From positions 1 to 64,000 of the forward strand of contig JBJXDX010000111.1 of NCBI GenBank assembly GCA_046154585.1: a stretch of 64,000 bases of DNA, given 5' to 3'. Made by a program: the position numbers and the translations under genes. The DNA is from CADEFX01 sp046154585 (GTDB lineage Bacteria; Pseudomonadota; Alphaproteobacteria; Rhizobiales; Hyphomicrobiaceae). The notes under the pieces are model-generated. The model made no database searches, was not told the origin of the DNA, and was given only the letters and a program-made list of their open reading frames with translations. Numbering within the stretch: the stretch's first letter is position 1; the number at the start of each line of letters is the position of its first letter. Below, piece by piece: positions 1 to 8,512 of the stretch.

Positions 1-1
1 C

Positions 2-127
2 ATCGTCAACTGCCAGTCCCTGGAGGACGCCCTCACCATCGCCCGGGAGCTGGGTCAGGCCAATCCCGGCGGGTCCTATGAGATCAGGCCGGTCGCCCTG
101 TTTAGACCTGGGAGCACCGCTGCATGA
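2..127 (+). CDS. YCII-related (DGPF) domain protein, C-terminal fragment
   Basis: Only the last 41 codons are inside the window; the gene starts upstream. The visible tail contains EDALTIARELGQANPGGSYEIRPV, in which the EIRPV ending is typical of YCII/DGPF-domain proteins. The TGA stop overlaps the ATG of the following sigma factor (ATGA), so the two are translationally coupled. YCII proteins are the standard genomic partners of ECF42-type sigma factors, which supports the call although most of the domain is unseen. Function beyond that partnership is unknown. Confidence 0.75.
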   Translation: MVNCQSLEDALTIARELGQANPGGSYEIRPVALFRPGSTAA

Positions 128-1398
128 CGGATCTGAGCTGGATCGGCGCGGCACTGACATCGGCCCGTCCGCAGGCGGTTGCAGCTCTGCTGCGCTATTT
201 CCGCGACCTCGACATCGCCGAGGAAGCGTTCCAGGACGCCTGCCTGCGGGCCCTGAAAAGCTGGCCTCAGAACGGCCCCCCGCGCGATCCCGCCGCCTGG
301 CTCATCATGGTCGGACGCAATACGGCGATCGACGCGGTCCGGCGCAGGCGCAAGCAGGAACCGTTGCCGGAGGAGGAGGCGATCTCCGACCTCGAAGACG
401 CAGAAACGACCCTCGCCGACCAGATCGATGGATCCCACTACCGCGACGACATCCTGCGTCTCCTGTTTATCTGCTGCCATCCAGATTTGCCGGCCGTTCA
501 GCAGATCGCCCTCGCGCTTCGGCTGGTCTCCGGCTTGACGGTCAAGGAAATCGCCAGCGCGTTCCTCGTCAGCGAAAGCGCCATGGAGCAGCGCCTCACC
601 CGCGCCAAGCGCCGCGTCGGCCAGGCCGACGTCCCGTTCGAGACACCCGGCGCCGTGGAGCGCTCCGAGCGGCTTGGCGCCGTTGCCGCCGTGATCTACC
701 TGATCTTCAACGAGGGCTATTCGGCGAGCGGCGGCTCCGCGCACCTGCGCACGTCGCTGTGCGAGGAAGCCATCCGCCTTGCCCGTCTGTTGCTCGGCCT
801 GTTCCGCTCCGAGCCCGAGATCATGGGGCTCACCGCGTTGCTCCTGCTTCAGTACTCTCGTATCCCCGCACGGCTCAGCCCCGAAGGCACCATCATCCTG
901 CTGGAGGATCAGGATCGCGGTCTCTGGAACCAGAATGTAATCGCCGAAGGCTTGGCGCTTCTCGACAAGGCGGTGCGCCACCAGCGGCCGGGCCCCTACC
1001 AGGTCCAGGCCGCCATTGCCGCGCTTCACGCCCAGACCGCCAGGCCCGAGGACACGGACTGGCGTCAGATCGACTTGCTGTACGCCAATCTCGAAGCCAT
1101 GCAGCCATCACCCGTGATCACGCTCAATCGCGCCGTTGCCGTCTCCAAGGTCTACGGGCCAGCCGCGGCGCTAGCCATGATCGAGCCGCTGGCCTCGCAG
1201 CTCTCCGGCTATTTCCATTTCTTCGGCGCCAAGGGCGCCTTCTTGATGCAGCTTGACCGAAGCGAGGAAGCCCGGGTCGCTTTCGATCGCGCCATTGCCC
1301 TGGCCCACACGCCCGCAGAGGCAGCGCACATCCGTCAGCATCTCGATCGCTTGAAGGACGGCGCCAAGTCCCGCCCGACTGCCGAAGTGCCGCAATAG
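124..1398 (+). CDS. ECF42-type RNA polymerase sigma factor with long C-terminal extension
   Basis: A 424-residue sigma-70 family protein. Residues about 10-80 form region 2 (DIAEEAFQDACLRAL, then the RNTAIDAVRRRRK helix) and residues about 110-165 form region 4 with the helix-turn-helix LTVKEIASAFLVSESAMEQRL. The remaining 230 residues are the DUF6596/TPR-like extension that distinguishes this group from ordinary ECF factors of about 190 residues. It overlaps the YCII gene by 4 nt. In this group the extension, rather than a classical anti-sigma factor, is thought to control activity, and none is encoded next to it here. The target regulon is not visible. Confidence 0.9.
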   Translation: MTDLSWIGAALTSARPQAVAALLRYFRDLDIAEEAFQDACLRALKSWPQNGPPRDPAAWLIMVGRNTAIDAVRRRRKQEPLPEEEAISDLEDAETTLADQIDGSHYRDDILRLLFICCHPDLPAVQQIALALRLVSGLTVKEIASAFLVSESAMEQRLTRAKRRVGQADVPFETPGAVERSERLGAVAAVIYLIFNEGYSASGGSAHLRTSLCEEAIRLARLLLGLFRSEPEIMGLTALLLLQYSRIPARLSPEGTIILLEDQDRGLWNQNVIAEGLALLDKAVRHQRPGPYQVQAAIAALHAQTARPEDTDWRQIDLLYANLEAMQPSPVITLNRAVAVSKVYGPAAALAMIEPLASQLSGYFHFFGAKGAFLMQLDRSEEARVAFDRAIALAHTPAEAAHIRQHLDRLKDGAKSRPTAEVPQ

Positions 1399-1448
1399 CG
1401 CCTGCCGCACGTTTGTCCTTGGGCGACGCTATCCTCCGCTAACGCCTG

Positions 1449-2270
1449 TCACGCGCGGCGGGGTAGGTTGACAGGCAGGTACTCCACGCCGGACTGTTGA
1501 ATCGGCTGAGGATAGTGCTTCATCAACTCCATGACCTCGAGCGGCATGCCGACCCGGACCGGTAGCCCCAGCTCCTTTGCCTCCGTCGCGGTAAGCGCAT
1601 AGTCGTGCGTCCAATTTCCACCTGCGAGCTTCGCGGCGAGCGCCTCCGCCGCGCCCTGCTCCATGCGCGGCGTCAGCAGCTCGACGGCCCCACGCTTGAC
1701 CTGCGCCAGCGCCTTCTCGCTCATGTCCGCGAGAATCAGTGTCAGGTCGAAGACGTCGGCGACCGGCTTGGAGTCGCGGGCCTTGACGATGCTCGCGGCC
1801 GGAAGGCCGACGATCTGCGGATCGATGGGCCCGAGCATCGAGAACTCGCCCAGCACGATCTCGTCGGCGGCGAGGGCGATCAGCGTTCCGCCGGACATGG
1901 CGTAGACGGGAACGTACACCGATACTTTGGCCGGGTGCGCCTCCACGGCGCGCGCAATCTGCATGGCCGCCAGAACGAGGCCGCCGGGGGTGTGCAGCAC
2001 CAGATCGATGGGCCGATCGGGAGGCGTCTCCTTGATTGCGGCGATGATCGTCTGGGCATCCTCGAGATCGATATGCCGTGAGACGGAGAAGCCCAACAGG
2101 CTGCGCTTTTCCTGTCGGTGGATCATCGTGATGACGCGTGAGCCGTTGAGTTGTTCGATGGCCCGGATCGCCTGAGTCCGCTTCATCCCGAACCATCGGC
2201 CCATCAGCAAGGGCTGCAGCACCATGAGGGCAAAGAAGATCCAGATCAGGGTCGAGAAATCCAGCGACAT
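1449..2270 (-). CDS. SDH-family Clp-fold serine proteinase, membrane anchored
   Basis: A 273-residue protein with one N-terminal membrane helix (residues about 5-25, LIWIFFALMVLQPLLMG) followed by a ClpP/crotonase-fold domain. The strand LVLHTPGGLVLAA and the AMSGGTLIALAAD segment match the oxyanion region and nucleophile serine of the serine dehydrogenase proteinase family, related to SppA. It probably cleaves membrane or membrane-proximal peptides; the substrate is unknown. It is transcribed alone, divergent from a small membrane-protein gene. An in-frame extension upstream of the chosen ATG has no domain support. Confidence 0.85.
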   Translation of the reverse strand: MSLDFSTLIWIFFALMVLQPLLMGRWFGMKRTQAIRAIEQLNGSRVITMIHRQEKRSLLGFSVSRHIDLEDAQTIIAAIKETPPDRPIDLVLHTPGGLVLAAMQIARAVEAHPAKVSVYVPVYAMSGGTLIALAADEIVLGEFSMLGPIDPQIVGLPAASIVKARDSKPVADVFDLTLILADMSEKALAQVKRGAVELLTPRMEQGAAEALAAKLAGGNWTHDYALTATEAKELGLPVRVGMPLEVMELMKHYPQPIQQSGVEYLPVNLPRRA

Positions 2271-2433
2271 GGCACGCTCCGGTCTGCGGTTGCCTGCAAC
2301 CCAACACGGTGTTCAGGGCGCTGCTGGTTATACGCATGCGCGTTGCGAACCGTGCAACGAATAGAGCGCATGGACGTTATGCCAGTGCATCACATCTGCG
2401 GAATCCAGGGTTTGACCGGAGAGGTGGCAGGGT

Positions 2434-2595
2434 ATGGCGGATCAACATCAGGAACTGACCAAGACCGAGGCTCGTCAGGGCACGGGACCAAGGCAGATGG
2501 TGTCGGTGCTCTTCGTATCGATTGCGCTGGCCGTCCTCGCAGGCGGAGCACTGCTTTGGTACTTCTACTTCACAACCTCACCGGCACCGGCGTAG
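2434..2595 (+). CDS. Small single-pass membrane protein, 53 aa
   Basis: An ATG preceded by a purine-rich stretch (GGAGAGGTGGCAGGGT) opens a 53-codon frame ending in TAG. The product has a charged N-terminus (MADQHQELTKTEARQG) and one strongly hydrophobic segment at residues about 23-46. This organisation matches short hypothetical proteins common in Hyphomicrobiales. It lies just before a GC hairpin that could terminate it. Function unknown; the call rests on ribosome-binding site, membrane segment and position. Confidence 0.6.
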   Translation: MADQHQELTKTEARQGTGPRQMVSVLFVSIALAVLAGGALLWYFYFTTSPAPA

Positions 2596-2611
2596 GTTTG
2601 GTTGCGAAATA

Positions 2612-2648
2612 TTGAGGCTGCGACGTCAACCGCCGCAGCCCCTTTGAG
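2612..2648. terminator. Bidirectional hairpin between convergent genes
   Basis: GGCTGCG (2616-2622) pairs perfectly with CGCAGCC (2634-2640) across an 11-nt loop, followed by CCTTT on the plus strand and an AT-rich stretch on the minus side. It lies between the stop of the small plus-strand gene and the stop of the minus-strand peptide-binding protein gene, so it could serve both. The U tract is short. Confidence 0.5.
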
Positions 2649-2662
2649 CGTTCGCAATCGAC

Positions 2663-4252
2663 TCAACTCTCGGGCCCGAGCCAGACGTCCTCGAGGGTTT
2701 GATAGATCATGTGGCTGGGCGACATGGTCCAGCCTTTGACGCGCTGGTTGGTCACGACGATGCGGTGCCACCAGAAGATCGGGATGGTGTTCGCGTCCTC
2801 AAGCGTGATCTTCTCGAACGCGCGGATATATTTCTTGCGCTCGGTCGGATCGGTCGTGCGCGCCTGCGCCAGATACAGCTCGTTGAGCTTGGTGTCGTCG
2901 AACTTGTTCGAGGCCGTCGACCAGCGGTCCGCCGACAGGAACTTGACGAGGCCGGTCGTGGGGTCGTCGCTGTAATCGGTATAGGAATCGACCACGGCGT
3001 CGAAGTTCTGCGACGTAAAGGCTGTCACCCAGGCTGCTGTCTCGAGCTGCTGATGCTCGACCTTGACGCCGATCTGGCGCCACTGGTCGATGACGAACAC
3101 GCCCATCGCCGGATACGGCGCGATGTTGCGGTTGGTGAGCGTCAGCGTCAGGTTCTCGTGACCTGCTTCCTTGAGGAGGCGCTTTGCTTCGGCGCGGTTG
3201 GCCGCCATGTCGCGACCGAATCCCGGATACTTTTCCAACTCGTCCTTGGACGCCGCCCACTCGCCACCGGGCAGCATGACGCCGCCGACGTGACGCAGGT
3301 TCGTGATCTTGCCGAGCGCTTCCGCGCCGGTCCACCGATCGAGGCCCAGCGACAGCGCGCGACGCACCCGCACATCGTCGAACGGCTTGCGCTGCGGGTT
3401 GAAGCTGATGTCCATGTGCAGCAGCCACGGCGACTCCTGGACGTAGGCTTCCTTGCCGAGATTGCCGACGATGCGGTCGCGCTCGCTCGGCGAGAAGCCG
3501 CGGAATTCCGCCATCACCTGCCGTCCGCTCAGCGCATTCTGGCTTGCGACAGCCGAGGTCGTCACGGCGCGGAAGCCATCGAGGTAAGGTTTGCCCTTCT
3601 GGAAATAGTCGGCGAAGCGTTCTCCCACCCAGTGCGATCCAGCCACGTGCTCGACGAACTTGAACGGCCCCGTGCCCATCACGTTCTTGACCGGGAAGTT
3701 CGGGTCCTGCTGCAGCTTCGCGGCGCTGTAGATGCAGTTCCAAGGCGAGGCGAAGGCACCGTTGACGATCGACGCATCGATCTCCTTCATCCTGAAGACC
3801 ACCGTCAGCGGATCAGGCGTCTCGATGGCGGCGATCTTGGCGAGCGAATCTTTTCGGTTCGAGATGACGCCTGCCGGCGGCTTGCCGATGTGCTCGTAGG
3901 TGGCCTTCACATCCTCCGATGTGAGCGTCGAGCCATCGTGGAATTTTACGTTCGGCCGTAGTTTGAACGTAAAGGTCATCTGGTCAGGCGATGCGCTCCA
4001 ACTCTCGGCGACGTCCGGGACGACGTTCGGATATTTGCCCGGCTCGAAACGCAGCAGCGTGGAATAGTGAGGGGCGACACGCTGCAGGACCGCGAACGTT
4101 TGCGTGCCGTGACAGTCGTAAGTCGGGGGCTCGGCGGCGATGGCGAAAATCAATGTGCCGCCGCGGTGCGGCTCTTGAGCGGAGGCCGGTCCTACCGCAA
4201 ATGCGGTCGCCAAGATCGCTAATCCCAGCGCTGGTCGTGCGTATCGTCGCAT
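2663..4252 (-). CDS. ABC transporter substrate-binding protein, peptide/nickel family (SBP_bac_5)
   Basis: A 529-residue periplasmic binding protein. The N-terminus is a Sec signal peptide (MRRYARPALGLAILATAFAV, cleavage likely after ASA-Q). The mature part has the family 5 features: RGGTLIFAI near the N-terminus, LRPNVKFHDGSTLTSEDV and FDDVRVRRALSLGLDR. The start is the inner ATG at 4252, because GGAGG lies at proper spacing before it and overlaps the alternative ATG at 4267. No permease or ATPase genes adjoin it, so it is an orphan or serves a transporter elsewhere. Two LacI-type operator-like palindromes lie upstream. Ligand unknown (oligopeptide, opine or glycoside are family possibilities). 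Confidence 0.92.
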   Translation of the reverse strand: MRRYARPALGLAILATAFAVGPASAQEPHRGGTLIFAIAAEPPTYDCHGTQTFAVLQRVAPHYSTLLRFEPGKYPNVVPDVAESWSASPDQMTFTFKLRPNVKFHDGSTLTSEDVKATYEHIGKPPAGVISNRKDSLAKIAAIETPDPLTVVFRMKEIDASIVNGAFASPWNCIYSAAKLQQDPNFPVKNVMGTGPFKFVEHVAGSHWVGERFADYFQKGKPYLDGFRAVTTSAVASQNALSGRQVMAEFRGFSPSERDRIVGNLGKEAYVQESPWLLHMDISFNPQRKPFDDVRVRRALSLGLDRWTGAEALGKITNLRHVGGVMLPGGEWAASKDELEKYPGFGRDMAANRAEAKRLLKEAGHENLTLTLTNRNIAPYPAMGVFVIDQWRQIGVKVEHQQLETAAWVTAFTSQNFDAVVDSYTDYSDDPTTGLVKFLSADRWSTASNKFDDTKLNELYLAQARTTDPTERKKYIRAFEKITLEDANTIPIFWWHRIVVTNQRVKGWTMSPSHMIYQTLEDVWLGPES

Positions 4253-4338
4253 TCCTGTTTCCTCCATGAGCGCCGTGTTTCGGCGCGTAAATGGCTCTGA
4301 CCCACGAGCCCCCGCTGCGCCTGTTTTTAGCTATTTTA

Positions 4339-4350
4339 TGAACCGTTTCA
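4339..4350. promoter_or_regulatory. LacI/FruR-like operator, proximal copy
   Basis: TGAACCGTTTCA is a 12-bp palindrome with one mismatched pair around a central CG. It is one base from TGAAACGTTTCA, the core recognised by LacI-family regulators such as Cra/FruR. It lies about 90 bp upstream of the peptide-binding protein start. An AT-rich TAAAAT on the minus strand directly abuts it, so binding could block a promoter. The cognate regulator is not in the window. Confidence 0.5.
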
Positions 4351-4404
4351 TTCCATTGAAGCCCACGTGGATAAGGACTGTGCAATCCATCGTTCCGGAT
4401 CAGA

Positions 4405-4416
4405 TGAATCGTTTCA
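4405..4416. promoter_or_regulatory. LacI/FruR-like operator, distal copy
   Basis: TGAATCGTTTCA is the second copy of the same palindrome; the shared context ATGAA-n-CGTTTCATT is identical in both. The centres are 66 bp apart, a spacing that would allow paired binding or looping. It lies between the peptide-binding protein and the methyltransferase gene, both on the minus strand. Confidence 0.5.
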
Positions 4417-4492
4417 TTATACGCGAGATCGAGCCGGCCGCAAGCAGGCGTGTCACTTCCTGAATGGATCGCTTGCCGGGGCGTCCTGGCTC

Positions 4493-6337
4493 TCAGGGTT
4501 CGGCCGTGCACCAGAACTGATACATGCTCGAAAAGAGCGATGGTTGATCGGCTTCGTAGGCCGCCCACTGATCCAGCGATCCGGGCCGGACCGCGTTCGG
4601 GTAGGACCTCTGCAGCATACTGAAGGGAACGTCGAAGAAGCCGCGAAAGCGGAGTCCGTTCTCTTGCAGGAAGTCTGCGATCTGCGGCAGCGTCACGCAC
4701 TGCTCGCTGACATGCGCGACGTAGTCCCGGAACCCGCTGGCCGAATAGAAATCGAGGCTCTTCAACAGCTCTGATCCGGGTGCGCCATCCGGGAGCATCT
4801 GCAGGCGTTGCCGATAGTCGCGCAGCGCTGCATCACTGCAATCGGCGCCGGGATAGGATGGGTCGCCTTTCAACGCCACCAGGTTGCGGCGTGCAAGCGC
4901 GCTGTAGAGCCCGATCAGCATGATACCGCCCGGCGCCAGACACTCCTTCAGTGCGCGCCAGCCATCGAACGGGCTTGCCATGTGGTGCAGGACGCCAACG
5001 CATTCGACGACTTTGAATCTCTGCCGAAAGGACGGTTCGAACGCGCCGATGTCCTGAATGTCGCCCTGAGCAAGCGAGAGATTATTCGCTCCCATGCGCT
5101 CTGCCATCATGGACGCATAGCCGAGGCTCGTCTCAGTGATATCCAGCCCCGTCACGCGCGCTTTGGACCCATAGTCGAGCGCTGCCGAGACGGCCTGGCG
5201 GCCGGTGCCGCACCCGGCAATCAGGACTTCGAAAGGCCCCTGCTGAAAAACCAGTTCGTTCTCGTCGAATATAGTGGCCAGATTTTTGAGATAGTGACCT
5301 TCGCGATAGGTCAGCACGCTGGTCCATCGCGGATAGGGGCTCACGTTGTACTGGGTGGCCACCTTGACGGACGTTGGGTCGAGGATGGTGCCGAGCCGCG
5401 GTATGTGCGCGGCCCGCTCCACGATGTCGCGCTCCTCGGCAAGCCGTACCACAAGAGCGGCCCGCAAAACCTCGGGCTCGATTTTGCCAAGCGCATCCGG
5501 CTGAAGCGGACCAAGCACGTCGGCCGGCGACCGATACATGGACCGCATCATGAAGGCGTTTGCTGCTGCGCTGTCACCGTCCAGAACGTGTTCAAAGGCG
5601 ACGCCTTGCACATCGAGGGCCTGGACCTCCTCGGGCGTCTCGGCCCACACGAATTCGTTGAGCCAGCATTGCTGCATCAGGGCAACGGCCATACGCACCA
5701 GGCGTGCGTCTTCAAATCGGGCGGGCGGTACGTCCAGCAGGAGTGCCGCCCGTACGGCCGTGAGAAATTTCTCTATCACCGGCGTGCTCACTACGCCACG
5801 ACGCAGCGTTTCCAGAAACAGGCTGTCGCCGAGGATTTCCTGATCGTTGCCGAGACACACGTCGAGTGCAGCGTCGCGCCAGCCGCGATGCGCGCCGCGC
5901 TCGAGAATACGCCGCAGGGGCTGCGTTTGTGACAAATGATGCAGGGTTGCAGCCGCGAGCAGGTCGCGGTCGGCGGTGTCGTGCGCCAGCGCTGCCTTGA
6001 GTCCCTGGCGGTTGAGGCGCACGCCATCAGGCAGCTTGCCCTTGCCCAGCAGCCAGCACAGGCGCCGGGATGCGGCCGTCATCTGCGGATCATTCTGCAG
6101 AGTCTTCGTTAATTCCTCGGCGGCACCGCTCGCGTTGCCCAGTGCCTCGAGAACGATGGCCAGATTGAACCGGTGCTCGGCACTATTGCCGTCAGCCTTG
6201 ACCGCTGCTGCGAAGGCTCTCCCGGCGCCCTGCAGATCACCCGCGGCGATGGCCGCGGCGCCACGGCGACCCAGTTCCAACGAACGCTGAGTTTTGGACG
6301 TAGCCTGTAGGTCTGTCCGAGGCGTGATAAAGCGCAC
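4493..6337 (-). CDS. TPR-containing class I SAM-dependent methyltransferase
   Basis: A 614-residue protein with three visible parts. Residues about 15-85 are TPR-like helices (GRRGAAAIAAGDLQGAGRAF and HRFNLAIVLEALGN). Residues about 90-340 are a helical linker ending in the family motif QYNVSPYPRW. Residues about 370-500 are a Rossmann methyltransferase with motif I VLIAGCGTGRQAV and a later VVECVGVLHHM. Similar TPR-methyltransferases are common in alphaproteobacteria, but their substrate is generally unknown. It stands alone, divergent from an AraC regulator. The first 15 residues are weakly supported and a slightly later start is possible. Confidence 0.82.
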   Translation of the reverse strand: MRFITPRTDLQATSKTQRSLELGRRGAAAIAAGDLQGAGRAFAAAVKADGNSAEHRFNLAIVLEALGNASGAAEELTKTLQNDPQMTAASRRLCWLLGKGKLPDGVRLNRQGLKAALAHDTADRDLLAAATLHHLSQTQPLRRILERGAHRGWRDAALDVCLGNDQEILGDSLFLETLRRGVVSTPVIEKFLTAVRAALLLDVPPARFEDARLVRMAVALMQQCWLNEFVWAETPEEVQALDVQGVAFEHVLDGDSAAANAFMMRSMYRSPADVLGPLQPDALGKIEPEVLRAALVVRLAEERDIVERAAHIPRLGTILDPTSVKVATQYNVSPYPRWTSVLTYREGHYLKNLATIFDENELVFQQGPFEVLIAGCGTGRQAVSAALDYGSKARVTGLDITETSLGYASMMAERMGANNLSLAQGDIQDIGAFEPSFRQRFKVVECVGVLHHMASPFDGWRALKECLAPGGIMLIGLYSALARRNLVALKGDPSYPGADCSDAALRDYRQRLQMLPDGAPGSELLKSLDFYSASGFRDYVAHVSEQCVTLPQIADFLQENGLRFRGFFDVPFSMLQRSYPNAVRPGSLDQWAAYEADQPSLFSSMYQFWCTAEP

Positions 6338-6696
6338 AATTCCCTCGCTCGGAGAAACGGGTTATCCAGAGTCGCAAAGCCCTGCAATTGTTCTTTGAGC
6401 GCTACGCCGTCTGTCTCACGGGTCCAGGCGAGACGTCTGCACACTTCACTCCATCAGGCTAAATTGCTTCGTCCCTCGTTCTTGATTTCCAGACTCATTG
6501 CGCTGCTGCACGACGGTTCGATCGATTGCGCAAACACGCCGAAGCTGCGGGCATGCAATGTCATGCGCACGACACCCAGCATCAGCTTTTCGTGAATTGC
6601 ACGAGCCGCGCGCGACCTCTACAGCACTGACGAAATGTCTATGGGCAACGCGAATGCGCTCCGCGCATACCGGCCCCAACGAGAACAGTGGGCCTC
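6338..6696. other. Divergent intergenic region, no gene seen
   Basis: About 360 bases between the methyltransferase (minus) and the AraC regulator (plus). I find no frame with a ribosome-binding site, no tRNA and no strong hairpin. It presumably holds the two divergent promoters, but no clear -35/-10 pair could be chosen by eye. Confidence 0.5.
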
Positions 6697-7680
6697 ATGG
6701 CGAAATTGGATCTGAGCCGGTTTCGGCAGATGACGTTCGCGGATCGCGACGAAGCCGAGACTTTCCTATCCACGATCACCGAGGGCATCGCGGACGCGCG
6801 TTTCCGGGGCGACCCAAGAGATTTCTATCTGCGCTATTCGGGTATCTCGCTTGGACATTGCGACCTGCACCGAGGTGATCACTCGGAGCTGGTTCTCAAC
6901 ATGACCCGCGCCGACGAGTATCACTTCATGCTTCCCCAGCGCCACGGCCTCCGCTTCACGAGAGAAGACGGCACGGCGCTCGACGGCATCGCCCGGCGTA
7001 CGGCTTTGCTTCTCACGCCGCATCAGCCTGGCCAGTGCGATGTCCGCTCAGGAACGACAGGTGTCTCGTTGGTCCTGCGCACGGCGTCGCTAACGGAGCA
7101 CATCGAGAATATGACAGACGAGAACAGCCGGCCTCGGCACTTCGTGTCGGATGCGCGCAGTCTGGACCTCGCGGATCCTGTTGTGACCGCGCTTACGCGT
7201 AACGTCCTGAACGTGCATTTCGAGATGCAGAAGCTCTCCAAGGTGGGATTGTCGCGCGTCGCGGCCGCTGACTTCGATGATTTGCTTCTTGGATTCGCCA
7301 GCGCCGTCGTGTCCGGCGATGTGCGCACGCACTTGAGCAGCCGGCAGGCCGATCCTGGTAAATCGGTTGCGCGGCAAGCGCGTGAGTACATCGAAGCGCA
7401 AGCCTCCGAGCCCATCCGGTTTACGGAGCTGGCGCGAAGCTTGGGCGTGAGCCTTAGGGCCCTGCAGATCGGATTCCGGCGTCAGTTCGGGTGCTCCCCG
7501 CGCGAGTTTCTCATGACGTGCCGCTTGCAGATGGCCCGCGAGCGCTTGCTGTCTGCCGATGGTCAAACCCGGGTGTCGACAGTCGCGTACGACTGTGGAT
7601 TTTCCGATCTCGCCGTGTTCTCGCAGAAATACAGGGAGGCCTACGGCGAGCTGCCCTCCGAGACCGTCAGACGCCGCTAG
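6697..7680 (+). CDS. AraC family transcriptional regulator
   Basis: A 327-residue regulator. Residues about 1-200 form an AraC_binding_2-like N-terminal domain (MTFADRDEAETFLSTI; YSGISLGHCDLHRG). Residues about 220-325 form the double helix-turn-helix (FTELARSLGVSLRALQIGFR and VSTVAYDCGFSDLAVFSQKY). The ATG at 6697 was preferred to the GTG at 6688; neither has a strong Shine-Dalgarno. Proteins of this architecture often activate adjacent catabolic genes. The gene downstream is a small minus-strand frame and the gene upstream diverges, so the target is not obvious. Confidence 0.9.
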   Translation: MAKLDLSRFRQMTFADRDEAETFLSTITEGIADARFRGDPRDFYLRYSGISLGHCDLHRGDHSELVLNMTRADEYHFMLPQRHGLRFTREDGTALDGIARRTALLLTPHQPGQCDVRSGTTGVSLVLRTASLTEHIENMTDENSRPRHFVSDARSLDLADPVVTALTRNVLNVHFEMQKLSKVGLSRVAAADFDDLLLGFASAVVSGDVRTHLSSRQADPGKSVARQAREYIEAQASEPIRFTELARSLGVSLRALQIGFRRQFGCSPREFLMTCRLQMARERLLSADGQTRVSTVAYDCGFSDLAVFSQKYREAYGELPSETVRRR

Positions 7681-7700
7681 ATCCAGCGTAAGGATCAGAC

Positions 7701-7868
7701 CTACCTTTCGGGAATATTTTTCTCATTCCCGGTCAGATGCATCACGTCGGTCGACGCCGATGCGGCGTGAATGTCATCCGGCGGACCGTCGGAAACGCAG
7801 GCCACACCCGCAATGACCAAGAGTGCGATCACGACAGTGGCGGCACCGATGATCATCGTATGGCACAT
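7701..7868 (-). CDS. Small exported or membrane protein, 55 aa
   Basis: An ATG with GGAG eight bases upstream opens a 55-codon frame. The product has a hydrophobic N-terminal segment (MIIGAATVVIALLVIAGVAC) and a polar tail ending in HLTGNEKNIPER. This looks like a signal peptide or anchor followed by a short periplasmic tail. The VAC junction is not a canonical lipobox because the -3 residue is glycine. It fills an otherwise empty gap between the AraC and VOC genes. No family recognised. Confidence 0.5.
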   Translation of the reverse strand: MCHTMIIGAATVVIALLVIAGVACVSDGPPDDIHAASASTDVMHLTGNEKNIPER

Positions 7869-8084
7869 GGCGGCGTCTCCACGGGTGAGAAACGCCCAAA
7901 CCCCATTGCCCAGGCGTGGTTAAATATTGTCTGCAACGGGGGAAAGGGCTGTTCCCGGCGTAACAGCGGCAGGCGGCTCTGTCGTTTATAGACCCCGGGC
8001 TCCGGCCGTGGCCGCCGCCCTGCCCACAGGTAAAGAGGGCCAATCGGGGCGGGCTTGGCTAATGGCCGCTTGCCGGATCGCGCT

Positions 8085-8480
8085 CTAAAGCGTCCCAACC
8101 CGGTTCACAGGTGCCGCCGGATCGTCGAACTCGAACAACTCGACGAGAACGCCATCCGGCGCGGCAATCATCACGTAGCACCAATCTCCGTGCTCCCTCA
8201 AGCCGTGGGGAGAGGTAACGCCCGCGGATTGCAAACGCTGCCAAGCTTCCTTGAGGTTTGAGACCTTCACACCGAGATGGTGGACGGCGTTGCGTCCTTG
8301 GCCCCGCGGCGGCTGAGTGTAGATATGGAGCCGCCCCGATCCCACAGCGAGGAACACATTCCTCGATCCCGAGAGCTCGCCGTCGAAGATGATTTTTCCG
8401 TCCAAATGCCGGCACCACCACGCCACCGTCGCGTCGATGTCGCTCGCGAACAGATGCACGTGATGCAGATCAAATGACAT
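8085..8480 (-). CDS. VOC family protein (glyoxalase/bleomycin-resistance fold)
   Basis: A 131-residue single-domain vicinal oxygen chelate protein. The start LHHVHLFASDIDATVAWW, the central NAVHHLGVKVSNLKEAW and the ending DPDG-like APDGVLVELFEF give the paired beta-alpha-beta-beta-beta modules with His and Glu metal ligands at the usual places. The initiating ATG follows the MFS gene by 32 bp on the same strand, so the two are probably cotranscribed. It may be a dioxygenase, lyase or binding protein; the substrate cannot be told. Confidence 0.85.
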   Translation of the reverse strand: MSFDLHHVHLFASDIDATVAWWCRHLDGKIIFDGELSGSRNVFLAVGSGRLHIYTQPPRGQGRNAVHHLGVKVSNLKEAWQRLQSAGVTSPHGLREHGDWCYVMIAAPDGVLVELFEFDDPAAPVNRVGTL

Positions 8481-8512
8481 GCTTTCATCCCTGCCAGGCG
8501 CAGCCCGCGCCC

